This document shows, one piece after another, positions 43,601 through 52,973 of a stretch of 64,000 bases of DNA (its first letter is position 1; every line of letters starts with the position of its first letter). The notes under the pieces are model-generated. The model ran no database searches. It was not told where the DNA came from and was given only the letters and a program-made list of their open reading frames with translations. Both the position numbers and the translations under genes were made by a program. The stretch is from Allopseudospirillum japonicum (GTDB lineage Bacteria; Pseudomonadota; Gammaproteobacteria; Pseudomonadales; Halomonadaceae): assembly GCF_900108915.1 (NCBI RefSeq), contig NZ_FNYH01000001.1, positions 372,001 to 436,000 of the forward strand, in the 5' to 3' direction.

Positions 43601-44452
43601 ATGCTACTTCTTATAGGTGCGCTCGTCGTATTAGGCAGTGTGGCTGGGGGCTATGTGCTCTCACATGGTAACTTGATTATGCTTTGGCAGCCTTATGAAA
43701 TCATCATTATTGGCGGTGCGGCCTTTGGTGGTTTTCTTACGGCCAATCCTAAACATGTCATTATAGAAACCTTTAAAAAAGTGCCAGGCCTGCTTGCAGG
43801 TTCCCACTTTAATAAGGCACTGTTTATGGATTTGCTGGCGATGATGTATGACCTTTTCAATAAAGCCCGTAAGGAAGGCATTATTGCAATTGAAGCCGAC
43901 ATTGAAGAACCACAAGAAAGCCCCATTTTTAGTGCTTATCCAGCAGTCGTTAAGCACGAAACCTTAGTCGAATTTATTTGTGATTACATGCGCTTAATTA
44001 GTTCAGGTAATATGCAACCGCATGAACTAGAAGCTTTGATGGATGCCGAAATTGAAACCCGCCTCCACGAATTAGAAGAGCCCGCCCATGCGGTAGGCAG
44101 TGTTGCAGATGCACTGCCAGGTTTTGGTATCGTAGCGGCCGTGTTAGGCATCACCATTACCATGCAGGATATTGCCGCACCTCCTGAGGTGCTTGGCCAC
44201 CATATTGCAGCCGCTTTAGTGGGTACCTTCCTTGGTATTTTGGCCTCTTACGGTTTTGTCGGGCCTTTGTCACACGCGATGAAGCACGAGGCTTTTGAAG
44301 AAGCCAAAGCCTTTGAGTGCATTAAGGCGTGTTTATTAGCCAATATGAATGGCGTACCGCCTCAGTTATCCGTTGAATTTGGACGTAAAATGCTGTTATC
44401 CAATGTGCGTCCTAGCTTTGTTGAGCTAGAAGAGCATGTTCGTTCGCGTTAA
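43601..44452 (+). CDS. motA: Flagellar motor stator protein MotA
   Basis: 283 residues with four transmembrane helices (about 1-20, 33-50, 168-188, 200-222). Seen: the torque-generating cytoplasmic charges RKEGIIAIEADIEEP near 90-104, and VADALPGFGIVAAVLGI with the conserved Pro. It forms the ion channel with MotB. Start: ATG at 43601 with AAAGG upstream matches the family N-terminus; an upstream in-frame ATG at 43448 near the tRNA gene is rejected. Confidence 0.95.
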   Translation: MLLLIGALVVLGSVAGGYVLSHGNLIMLWQPYEIIIIGGAAFGGFLTANPKHVIIETFKKVPGLLAGSHFNKALFMDLLAMMYDLFNKARKEGIIAIEADIEEPQESPIFSAYPAVVKHETLVEFICDYMRLISSGNMQPHELEALMDAEIETRLHELEEPAHAVGSVADALPGFGIVAAVLGITITMQDIAAPPEVLGHHIAAALVGTFLGILASYGFVGPLSHAMKHEAFEEAKAFECIKACLLANMNGVPPQLSVEFGRKMLLSNVRPSFVELEEHVRSR

Positions 44453-44471
44453 GGCTAGCTAGAGAGTTCAC

Positions 44472-45548
44472 ATGGAAGGCAAGCAAAATATTATCATCAA
44501 GCGCGTTAAGAAAGTTTCTGGGGGCCATCACGGTGGCTCTTGGAAAATTGCTATGGCTGACTTCGCTATTGCTATGATGGCGTTTTTCTTGCTGATGTGG
44601 TTGCTTGCCAACACCACAGAGGCACAAAAAATAGAGTTAGAACAATTCTTTTCTGACCCTATGGGTTATATGGACAAGGTCGGGCGTTTAAGTGCTGTGG
44701 ACCTTGGTGGTAGCCCAACGATTTTAAATAATTTTAATCCGTCTGATGCAAGTGAACAGATTGAAGCAGCCCAGACATTACAAACCGCTGATACCGAGCC
44801 TTTAGGCAGTGCACCTGAACGTGAAACCTTAGAAGAACTAAAAGCGAGTTTGCTCTCTACAGTAGAAAGCAATGAAGTGCTTAATAAATTCAAAGATCAA
44901 CTCATTATTGATATTGCCCCAGATGGTTTACATATCCAGATTGTCGATAACCAGCAGCGCCCTATGTTTGATGCTGGCTCAGACCGTCTAAAGTATTATT
45001 TCGCAGAAATTTTATTGCAGCTCACACCAACTTTAAGCCGAGTCAATAATAAGCTCAGTATTCACGGGCATACAGATTCCACGCCTTACGCAGATAGAGA
45101 TTACTTTAGCAACTGGGAACTTTCTGCAAATCGTGCAAATGCGGCGCGTCGTATGCTGATGGAAGGTGGTTTACCCGATGGGCGTGTCGCACAAGTCGTT
45201 GGCTTATCTGATTCAGCTTTATTTCTGCGTGACGACCCACAAAATCCGATTAACCGACGCATTGAGATTGTGATTTTAAATCGTCAAGCAGAACAGGCTT
45301 TGGAAGCACAAACTGGAGATAGGTTAAGCGAAGAAGCACGCCAACGTCTTGAAGAGGCACGCAGACAACAAATTGAGCGTCAACGCCTCGGCTTGGAGAG
45401 CCAACCAGGGACTGGGTTACAAAACCGGCCTTTACCCCCGCCTGCAGCAGAAAGTGTTGAGGGTACGCAAAATCCAGATGCACGTTTACAGGATATTTTG
45501 CGTAACCAAGACAACCAAAGATACCAGCCACCTGCTGAGGTTGATTAG
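44472..45548 (+). CDS. motB: Flagellar motor stator protein MotB
   Basis: 358 residues. Seen: basic N-terminus, a single transmembrane helix with the ion-carrying Asp30 (AMADFAIAMMAFFLLMWLL), a plug region, and an OmpA-type peptidoglycan-binding domain (LSIHGHTDSTPY...NWELSANRANAARR). The C-terminal tail (about 295-358) is Gln/Arg/Pro rich. Proton coupling is likely from MotAB-like text but not certain. Nineteen bases after motA. Confidence 0.95.
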   Translation: MEGKQNIIIKRVKKVSGGHHGGSWKIAMADFAIAMMAFFLLMWLLANTTEAQKIELEQFFSDPMGYMDKVGRLSAVDLGGSPTILNNFNPSDASEQIEAAQTLQTADTEPLGSAPERETLEELKASLLSTVESNEVLNKFKDQLIIDIAPDGLHIQIVDNQQRPMFDAGSDRLKYYFAEILLQLTPTLSRVNNKLSIHGHTDSTPYADRDYFSNWELSANRANAARRMLMEGGLPDGRVAQVVGLSDSALFLRDDPQNPINRRIEIVILNRQAEQALEAQTGDRLSEEARQRLEEARRQQIERQRLGLESQPGTGLQNRPLPPPAAESVEGTQNPDARLQDILRNQDNQRYQPPAEVD

Positions 45549-45555
45549 CATAGCT

Positions 45556-47187
45556 ATGAGTAAGTTGCTAACAGAACGCACAAGCTGGCAAGCATTGCAA
45601 CAACATGCCAGCCAATTAAAACGGGTTTCTCTGCGTGAACTGAACCAAGACCCACGGCGTTTTCAAGATTTTAGCCGCCAAGCCAACGGCTTCTTGTTAG
45701 ATCTTAGTAAACAACATCTCACTCAAGACACCCTGCAGCTTTTATACCAACTAGCGCAAGAATGCCAACTCGACGCCAAAATTGCTGCTAAATTTTCTGG
45801 CGCTCGGGTCAATGCAACCGAAGAGCGCCCCGCGCTCCATAGTGCTTTGCGCTTACCTGCCCATGCACGTTTACAGTTAGATGGGCAGGAGATAGTGACA
45901 CCTATTCATGCCAGCCTTGATAAAATGGCTGCTTTGGTTGCTAAGCTTCATGCGCGCCAATGGCGTGGTGTCAGCGGCTATCCTATTACAGATATTGTCA
46001 ACTTAGGGGTCGGTGGTTCTGAATTAGGCCCACTGATGGCGACACATGCCTTGCATGAATGGCGTCCGCAAGCGGCACAGCACCTTAATATTCATTTTGC
46101 ATCAACGATGGATGGTTCTCAGTTAGCGACAGCATTGAGCAAACTCAACCCAAAAACGACCTTGTTTATTATTTCGTCCAAATCTTTTACCACTTTGGAT
46201 ACCTTATCGAATGCCAACACAGCGTTGCACTGGTTAGAAGGTTCTTTGGGTGCACATCCTAGCTTAAAACGTCAGCACTTTATCGGCGTTTCCGCACATC
46301 CAGAGCGTATGCAAGCTTGGGGTATCGCGAAAGAACACCAGTTAACTTTGTGGGATTGGGTCGGTGGCCGCTATTCTTTATGGTCTTGCATCGGTTTGCC
46401 GATTGCTTTAAGCCTTGGCATGGCACATTTTAAAGCCTTGCTGGCTGGCGCTCACCAACTAGATCTCGCCTTTCAGCAAGCACCTTGGCAGGATAATTTG
46501 GCAGTTTTAATGGCGCTTGTTGGGATTTGGAATATTAATTTTCTTGGCATACATACCCTAGCTATTTTGCCTTATGACGGACGTTTAGCACACTTCCCAG
46601 ATTATCTTGCTCAACTAGAAATGGAATCCAACGGTAAATCTGTCAATACGCAAGGGCAAACGCTTGATTATGCGACCTGTCCTATCCTTTGGGGAGGAGT
46701 TGGCCCCAATGCACAACATGCTTTTTATCAGCTATTGCACCAAGGAACTCAAAGAGTCGCTTGTGATTTTATTGCTACGGCTCAGCGTTATCAAAATATT
46801 CCCGAGACACAAGCACGCCTCCATCTCCAAAATCAACATCAAATGACTTTGGCCAATTGCTTTGCCCAATCACGCTTACTGATGCTCGGCGATGCAGCAG
46901 CACCAGAACCCCGCCCTGAAGCCTACCGACGCTATCGAGGCGAGCAACCCTCAACCACTTTAATGTTTGAATCCCTTACCCCTTTCCAGTTAGGGGCTTT
47001 AATCGCTTTGTATGAACACAAGGTCTTTGTACAAGCCTGCATCTGGGGTATCAATCCTTTTGATCAATGGGGCGTTGAGTTAGGCAAGCATATTGCACAT
47101 AGTACCCAAGCAGCCTTAATTGCAAAAGAAGCCGAGACTTTTGATCCCTCTACTCAAGGGTTGCTTGCCTATTGTCATGCCCTATAA
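45556..47187 (+). CDS. pgi: Glucose-6-phosphate isomerase
   Basis: 543 residues (E. coli 549). Seen: VNLGVGGSELGPLMA near 152, SSKSFTTLDTLSNA near 205, DWVGGRYSLWSCIGLP near 268, the catalytic Glu in LEMESNGKSV near 355, and the C-terminal NPFDQWGVELGK. Interconverts glucose-6-P and fructose-6-P. Seven bases after motB; a longer frame overlapping motB is rejected. Confidence 0.96.
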   Translation: MSKLLTERTSWQALQQHASQLKRVSLRELNQDPRRFQDFSRQANGFLLDLSKQHLTQDTLQLLYQLAQECQLDAKIAAKFSGARVNATEERPALHSALRLPAHARLQLDGQEIVTPIHASLDKMAALVAKLHARQWRGVSGYPITDIVNLGVGGSELGPLMATHALHEWRPQAAQHLNIHFASTMDGSQLATALSKLNPKTTLFIISSKSFTTLDTLSNANTALHWLEGSLGAHPSLKRQHFIGVSAHPERMQAWGIAKEHQLTLWDWVGGRYSLWSCIGLPIALSLGMAHFKALLAGAHQLDLAFQQAPWQDNLAVLMALVGIWNINFLGIHTLAILPYDGRLAHFPDYLAQLEMESNGKSVNTQGQTLDYATCPILWGGVGPNAQHAFYQLLHQGTQRVACDFIATAQRYQNIPETQARLHLQNQHQMTLANCFAQSRLLMLGDAAAPEPRPEAYRRYRGEQPSTTLMFESLTPFQLGALIALYEHKVFVQACIWGINPFDQWGVELGKHIAHSTQAALIAKEAETFDPSTQGLLAYCHAL

Positions 47188-47207
47188 AACTTGCCGAGAC
47201 TCTGCGT

Positions 47208-47813
47208 ATGCGCCTTGTTTATGTTCATGGATTTAACAGCTCGCCTGCATCCTATAAAGCGCAGGCTTTAGCATCCTATCTCGCATGTCATGCCCCTAAG
47301 CTGGACTATCAAGTTCCCCAATTATCTCATTGGCCACAAACCGCTTGCCAAACTCTGGTTGATACCTGTTGTGCAAGTGCTGGCCCTGTGTTGCTTGTGG
47401 GCAGTTCTCTAGGTGGATTTTATAGCCACTGGCTCCTTGCCAAAGGATACGCACATAAAGCAGTTTTGATTAATCCCGCTGTCTGGCCAACCCGTTTGTT
47501 ACCCGCCTATTTAGGGCCACAACAAAATTTATATACACAAGAAACTTACCAACTAACACAAGCACACCTTGAGCAGATTGCTGATTTAGAGCTCCCTACT
47601 TGCTCTCCTAAAATACGTGCACAACTCCGTGTGTTCCTACAAACAGGCGATGAAGTTTTAGACTATCGCCAAGCACTCGATTACTTTTCTCCTGCTGCTT
47701 GCCATCTCATCCAAGGCGGGGATCATGGCTTTCAGGATTTCGACGCTTACATCCCATCTTTGCTGGCTTTTTTAATCCCCGAGTACTTTACTAAAACTTG
47801 CCATCCTCATTAA
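47208..47813 (+). CDS. yqiA: YqiA-type esterase
   Basis: 202 residues, alpha/beta hydrolase. Seen: LVYVHGFNSSPASYK at the N-terminus, nucleophile elbow VGSSLGGFYS near 77, TGDEVLDY with the acid, and GGDHGFQDF with the His near the C-terminus. E. coli YqiA shows esterase activity on short acyl and palmitoyl esters and sits just before parE, as here. A start 12 codons earlier overlaps pgi and is less likely. Confidence 0.9.
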   Translation: MRLVYVHGFNSSPASYKAQALASYLACHAPKLDYQVPQLSHWPQTACQTLVDTCCASAGPVLLVGSSLGGFYSHWLLAKGYAHKAVLINPAVWPTRLLPAYLGPQQNLYTQETYQLTQAHLEQIADLELPTCSPKIRAQLRVFLQTGDEVLDYRQALDYFSPAACHLIQGGDHGFQDFDAYIPSLLAFLIPEYFTKTCHPH

Positions 47814-47891
47814 AAGCTGCACATCCACACGGATTTAAGTTACATTGGCTTTCCTTTTGCCAACTGTTTTATCTTTAAAGTCTTTTTATCT

Positions 47892-49772
47892 ATGAATACC
47901 TCTTACAATGCCCAGTCTATACAGGTGCTCAGTGGTCTAGATCCGGTACGCAAACGCCCTGGGATGTATACAGATACCAGCCGCCCGAATCACCTTGCGC
48001 AAGAAGTCATTGATAATAGTGTTGATGAAGCTTTGGCCGGATTTGCGACCCAAATTCGTGTGACGTTACACCAAGATCACTCCTTAAGTGTGCAAGATAA
48101 TGGCCGAGGTATGCCGATAGATATCCACCCCGAGCATGGCGTTTCAGGGGTAGAACTAATTTTGACGCGTCTGCATGCCGGCGGTAAGTTCTCTAACCAG
48201 CACTATCAGTTTTCCGGAGGCTTGCATGGCGTGGGGGTCTCTGTAGTCAATGCGTTGTCCGCACGCTTACAAGTAGAAATCAAACGTGACGGTGGGCATT
48301 ATCAGATTGCCTTTGCTCATGGCGAGAAAACCCAAGAACTGACGCAAATTGCTCAAATCGGCGCACGGACACGCGGTACCTTGGTGCGCTTTTGGCCAGA
48401 TCCGCAATATTTTGATTACGCCAACTTCTCCGTTGCACGCTTGCAACATGTTCTCAAAGCCAAAGCAGTTTTATGCTCTGGTTTACAAGTCAGCTTTCAC
48501 GATGAGACCACAGGTGAAGAAGTTCATTGGTGTTATCAGCAAGGCTTGATTGATTATCTCAAACAAAGCTTGTACAGCGCGTCTAGCTATTGTCCTGATC
48601 CTGTGTTTAGCGGCCAATTTGCCACGGAGAACGAACAACTTGATTGGGCGCTGACTTGGCTAGTTGAAGGTGGTGAGGGACTGAATGAAAGCTACGTCAA
48701 CCTAATACCTACAGCACAAGGTGGAACACATGTTAATGGTTTACGTACCGGCTTGCTGGAGGCCATGCGCGAATTTTGCGATTTGAAAAATTTGCTTCCT
48801 CGCGGCCTCAAACTAGCGCCTGAAGATGTTTGGGATACCTGTACTTATATCCTGTCAGTGAAATGGCCAGAACCGCAATTTGCTGGACAAACAAAAGAGC
48901 GGCTTGCTTCACGCCAATGTGCAGCTTTTGTCACTGGAGTGATTAAAGATGCCTTTAGCCTCTGGCTTAATCAACACCCAGAAATTGCACTCACCCTTGC
49001 AGAATGGATGATTCAGCGTGCGCAACAACGTACACGTGCCAGCAAAAAAGTGCTGCGTAAACGTGTCAGCGCAGGCCCCGCCTTACCCGGTAAATTAGCC
49101 GATTGCACCAGCCAAGATCCAAGGTTAGGGGAACTTTTTTTGGTGGAAGGAGATTCGGCAGGTGGCTCTGCGAAACAAGCACGCGACCGTGAATATCAAG
49201 CGATTTTGCCTTTGCGTGGTAAAATCCTCAATACTTGGGAAGTTGATGCACACCAAGTGCTTGCTTCCCAAGAAGTCCATGATATTGCTGTTGCTTTAGG
49301 CATAGATCCTGCAAATTCGGATCTGAGTGGCTTACGTTATCACAAGGTCTGTATTCTTGCCGATGCAGACTCAGATGGGATGCACATTGCTACTTTATTA
49401 TGTGCTTTATTTGTACGCCACTTTCCGGCGCTTGTGCAACAGGGACACTTATTTGTTGCTTTACCTCCCTTGTACCGTGTTGATGTAGGCAAAGAAGTCC
49501 ACTACGCCCTTGACGAGAACGAGCTAGAAGCTTTACTCGCTCACCTGAGCAAAACTCACCCCAAAACTTCTGCACAAGTGACACGCTTTAAAGGATTGGG
49601 GGAAATGAATCCCATGCAACTTCGTGAAACCACTATGGCCCCAGATACACGGCGATTATTACAGCTCACGTTAGATAATACACAAGAAACCGAGCGTTTC
49701 CTTGATATGCTGCTGGCACGCAAACGCTCTTTGGATCGACGCCATTGGTTATCCCAACAAGGACAAGTTTAA
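47892..49772 (+). CDS. parE: DNA topoisomerase IV subunit B
   Basis: 626 residues. Seen: GHKL ATPase (EVIDNSVDEALAG, DNGRGMP, GLHGVGVSVVNAL), and Toprim with LVEGDSAGGSAKQARDR and DADSDGMHI. The Toprim part shows the short ParE form without the GyrB insert. It decatenates daughter chromosomes with ParC. The following gene on the opposite strand ends exactly against its stop, with no terminator between. Confidence 0.95.
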   Translation: MNTSYNAQSIQVLSGLDPVRKRPGMYTDTSRPNHLAQEVIDNSVDEALAGFATQIRVTLHQDHSLSVQDNGRGMPIDIHPEHGVSGVELILTRLHAGGKFSNQHYQFSGGLHGVGVSVVNALSARLQVEIKRDGGHYQIAFAHGEKTQELTQIAQIGARTRGTLVRFWPDPQYFDYANFSVARLQHVLKAKAVLCSGLQVSFHDETTGEEVHWCYQQGLIDYLKQSLYSASSYCPDPVFSGQFATENEQLDWALTWLVEGGEGLNESYVNLIPTAQGGTHVNGLRTGLLEAMREFCDLKNLLPRGLKLAPEDVWDTCTYILSVKWPEPQFAGQTKERLASRQCAAFVTGVIKDAFSLWLNQHPEIALTLAEWMIQRAQQRTRASKKVLRKRVSAGPALPGKLADCTSQDPRLGELFLVEGDSAGGSAKQARDREYQAILPLRGKILNTWEVDAHQVLASQEVHDIAVALGIDPANSDLSGLRYHKVCILADADSDGMHIATLLCALFVRHFPALVQQGHLFVALPPLYRVDVGKEVHYALDENELEALLAHLSKTHPKTSAQVTRFKGLGEMNPMQLRETTMAPDTRRLLQLTLDNTQETERFLDMLLARKRSLDRRHWLSQQGQV

Positions 49773-50562
49773 TCAGCCGGAAGAAGTATCCGCATCAACT
49801 TTTTTACGACTAGGGCGAATATCTTTCGCCTTAATAATACGAATCGGCCGTCGACTATGCACGCGCACAATCACAGGTTTACCCACTTGCGTATTTTTCT
49901 TCAGTACCGCAGGGTTGTTTAATGTTGGATATTTTGCACGATCAATTTCGTTGCCTAACAGCAGATCTGCGGTAGCATACATATCCGATGGCAAGAATTT
50001 AAACACATCAATTCCACCAAAGGTTTGAAACTCACGCTTTTTATAAGAACTAAAACTCCGCGTGATCATTTGCGTGAGCTGTTCAACAAAAATCATATTC
50101 GACTGAACCTTGAATATTCGACTTAGGCGCTTGAACAAAAACGACATCAATCGGCAAAACATCAAAGGTTTTTTGAATACCATTGGCCTTACTTAAAACT
50201 TGAGCCGTGTGCTTCACAAGTTTATTGCGTAAATGTCGACTCACGTATTTAAACAACTCGATGGGATTTTCCATCGGTAAATCGCGACCTTTAAGCGCCC
50301 GACTCCATTCGTGGCGATAGTTCACTTCAATTTTGCCATATAGGGTACGGCTATTGATCAAAGTAATACCATAGGAGTGCAGCACGACCTGATCTACATT
50401 GACGGTGCGATGTTCTATCGCAATAGGTACATCATTAAGCACCAAAACGTCTTCATTCGTGCGAAAGGCATTGCGCAACCTGCTCGCCACTTCAGCACAG
50501 TTATCCTCTGAACGAGGATCTGCATCTGGACGATGGTTATAATCTTTTAAAATCATAGTCAA
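49773..50562 (-). pseudogene. NERD-domain protein, frameshifted by a 19-bp insertion
   Basis: Two overlapping frames form one protein. The N-terminal frame (50562 to 50083, 159 codons) carries a nuclease-related domain: DVLVLNDVPIA...NVDQVVLHSYGITLINSRTLYGKIEVN. It ends soon after QAPKSNIQ. The C-terminal frame continues ...KSNMIFVEQLTQMITRSF to a basic tail ending at 49773. Removing 19 bases (one unit between the AGTCGAATAT repeats) fuses them into a continuous KSNMIFVEQL. In intact NERD relatives a K-S-x-x-(V/F)-E-x-(L/V) segment occupies this place (from memory). Function of the family is unknown; a nuclease-like role is inferred. Separate functional proteins cannot be fully excluded. Confidence 0.78.
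50095..50121 (-). repeat. 10-bp direct repeats flanking the NERD insertion
   Basis: ATATTCGACT occurs at 50095-50104 and 50114-50123 (plus strand), period 19, with nine bases between the copies. Deletion of one period restores the reading frame, so slippage or template switching between such repeats is a direct explanation for the frameshift. Confidence 0.85.
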
Positions 50563-50661
50563 GCCCCATTTAATTCACCCTAAACAGGTAGGATTATAGA
50601 AGGATTATCGTCTGGCTTACACCAGGCTTATACATGCCAACCTAAAATATGCGAGATTTTG

Positions 50662-52929
50662 ATGAGTGAAATTTTCTCTACTGAAAATCCTGTCGCCTCA
50701 TCTGTATTAGCGACTCAAAATGAATCTTTATCTGTACGTACCTACACGGAAAATGCCTATTTGGACTATTCCATGTACGTTATTTTAGATCGCGCGCTAC
50801 CACATTTGGGCGACGGTTTAAAACCTGTTCAAAGACGCATTGTTTACGCGATGAGTGAGTTACGTCTTTCTGCGCAAGCCAAGCACAAAAAATCTGCGCG
50901 CACTGTGGGGGATGTATTAGGCAAATACCACCCTCATGGAGACGCCGCGTGTTATGAAGCTATGGTATTGATGGCACAGCCTTTTTCTTGGCGTTACCCC
51001 TTAATTGATGGCCAAGGTAACTGGGGAAGCGCAGATGATCCCAAATCTTTTGCTGCCATGCGTTATACAGAAGCACGTTTAACCCCATTGAGCGAGATTT
51101 TTCTTAGCGAGCTATACCAAGGTGCTGTGGACTGGCAAGCAAATTTTGATGGTACGTTAAAAGAACCGAAAGTACTCCCTGCCTGTTTGCCCAGCCTCTT
51201 GCTTAATGGTAGTACAGGCATTGCCGTTGGTATGGCAACCGATATTCCACCGCACAACCTCCAAGAAGTGGTACAAGCCTGTTTGCATTTACTTGCACAT
51301 CCTCAGGCTTCTATAGCTGAGCTGTGCCAATACCTTCCGGCTCCAGATTATCCTACAGGTGCAGAGCTTATCACTTCAAAGGAAGATATGTTACGCATCT
51401 ACGAAACTGGACGTGGTAGTCTGAAGCTGCGAGCTTGTTGGCGTCAAGATGGGAACGAAATTATTATTGAAGCCTTACCGTATCAGGTTTCAGGCGCGCG
51501 CATCCTTGAGCAAATTGCCACACAAATGCAGGCAAAAAAGTTGCCTATGCTGGTTGATTTACGTGATGAGTCTGATCATCAACACCCCACGCGCTTAGTG
51601 CTCATCATGAAATCTACGCGTACAGATGTACAAACGTTTATGGCGCATTTATTTGCGACTACAGACTTAGAAAAAAACTATCGAGTTAATTTAAATATGA
51701 TCGGCCTCAATGGCCGTCCGCAGGTTAAAAACCTACGTCAATATTTAAGCGAATGGCTAGAATTTCGTCGCCAACAAGTGCGCAAGCGCCTACAGCATAA
51801 ACTCTCTCAGATACAAAAACGCCTGCATATTTTACAAGGTTTACAAATTGCTTTTGATCATCTCAACCAAGTTTTAGCGCTTTTATGTGAAGAAAATCAT
51901 CCCTTAGATGCTTTACAAGCTCACTTACCTCTGTCTGAAGCCCAAGCAAAAGCAGTTTTAGAACTCAAACTACGCCAGCTTGCGCGCTTAGAAGTGCAAA
52001 AATTACAGCAGGAGCAACAACAACTTTCCCAAGAAGCACAACAATTAGAAGATCAGCTCGCAAGCTCGCAGGCCTTAGATAAGGTTATTGCTCAAGGACT
52101 TCGCCACTGGCAACAGACATTTGCTGATGCGCGTCGTACTCCTTTAGTCGAGCGCCAGCAGGCTAAAGCCCTTACGGAAGTTGAACTCATTGGTGCTGAT
52201 CCTATTACTGTCATTTTATCTGCACAAGGTTGGATTCGTGCTGCTAAAAGCCATGATATTGATGCTAAAAACCTGAGTTACAAGGCAGGCGATGGGTTTG
52301 CTTATGCAGCTTATGGTAAAAATGATCAGCAAGTCGTATTGGTTGATACGCAAGGTCGTACTTACAGCTTGGCTGCTCATACTTTGCCTTCTGCACGCAG
52401 CCAAGGTGAACCTATCAGCAACCGCTTAAAATTAGAAGGAGCAATTTGTGGCCTTGCTCTAGGCCCAGTGCACAGTCAGTGGGCTTTGATGTCCAGTGCA
52501 GGTTATGGTTTTTGCTGTACCTTAAGCGAAATGACGACGAAACAGCGTAATGGTAAAGCGTGTTTAAAAGTTCCAGAAGGTGCGCATGCGCTAGCCCCTA
52601 TCTTGCTTGCAGAGCACGAGGCGGATCTTGCAAACATACGCGTCGCCTTGATTAGTCAACAAGGGTATTTGCTGGTTTTTCCTGCACAGCAACTGACTTC
52701 AATGAGCAAGGGGAAAGGACAAAAATTACTTGATCTGGGTGCACAAACCGATGACTGCCTTCTTTATGCTTTGGCTTTACCTGCCCAAGCAGGCTTGCGG
52801 TTACATGCTGGCAAACGTCATCTTAGTTTGCAAGATGAGGATTTGGCTACTTATCAAGGTAATCGAGGGCATCGAGGCCACTTATTACCACGTGGCTTAC
52901 AGAAAGTTACTCACCTAGAAATTCTCTAA
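50662..52929 (+). CDS. parC: DNA topoisomerase IV subunit A
   Basis: 755 residues. Seen: the N-terminal DNA-gate with [47 protein letters not shown], and the catalytic Tyr in [13 protein letters not shown]; then a C-terminal beta-propeller of the short ParC type. At the position of E. coli Ser80 this protein has Ala95; Glu84 is kept as Glu99. The ATG at 50662 is preferred over a TTG one codon earlier. Shine-Dalgarno weak. Confidence 0.95.
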   Translation: MSEIFSTENPVASSVLATQNESLSVRTYTENAYLDYSMYVILDRALPHLGDGLKPVQRRIVYAMSELRLSAQAKHKKSARTVGDVLGKYHPHGDAACYEAMVLMAQPFSWRYPLIDGQGNWGSADDPKSFAAMRYTEARLTPLSEIFLSELYQGAVDWQANFDGTLKEPKVLPACLPSLLLNGSTGIAVGMATDIPPHNLQEVVQACLHLLAHPQASIAELCQYLPAPDYPTGAELITSKEDMLRIYETGRGSLKLRACWRQDGNEIIIEALPYQVSGARILEQIATQMQAKKLPMLVDLRDESDHQHPTRLVLIMKSTRTDVQTFMAHLFATTDLEKNYRVNLNMIGLNGRPQVKNLRQYLSEWLEFRRQQVRKRLQHKLSQIQKRLHILQGLQIAFDHLNQVLALLCEENHPLDALQAHLPLSEAQAKAVLELKLRQLARLEVQKLQQEQQQLSQEAQQLEDQLASSQALDKVIAQGLRHWQQTFADARRTPLVERQQAKALTEVELIGADPITVILSAQGWIRAAKSHDIDAKNLSYKAGDGFAYAAYGKNDQQVVLVDTQGRTYSLAAHTLPSARSQGEPISNRLKLEGAICGLALGPVHSQWALMSSAGYGFCCTLSEMTTKQRNGKACLKVPEGAHALAPILLAEHEADLANIRVALISQQGYLLVFPAQQLTSMSKGKGQKLLDLGAQTDDCLLYALALPAQAGLRLHAGKRHLSLQDEDLATYQGNRGHRGHLLPRGLQKVTHLEIL

Positions 52930-52936
52930 CCGGTTC

Positions 52937-52959
52937 GCTAGGGCATCAATTGCCCTAGC
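52937..52959. terminator. Hairpin between convergent parC and chemoreceptor gene
   Basis: Nine-base arms GCTAGGGCA / TGCCCTAGC with a five-base loop, in a 44-base gap. No T tract on either side, so only a weak bidirectional terminator. Confidence 0.45.
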
Positions 52960-52973
52960 TACCACTTATCACC

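Noticed and set aside
45349..45555. 69-residue extension of Pgi overlapping motB
   Set aside because: Reads the motB 3' end in another frame; a normal Pgi start lies at 45556.
49773..50183. Independent 136-residue gene
   Set aside because: Its N-terminus is out-of-frame NERD sequence; with the 19-base insertion removed it is the C-terminal half of the upstream frame.
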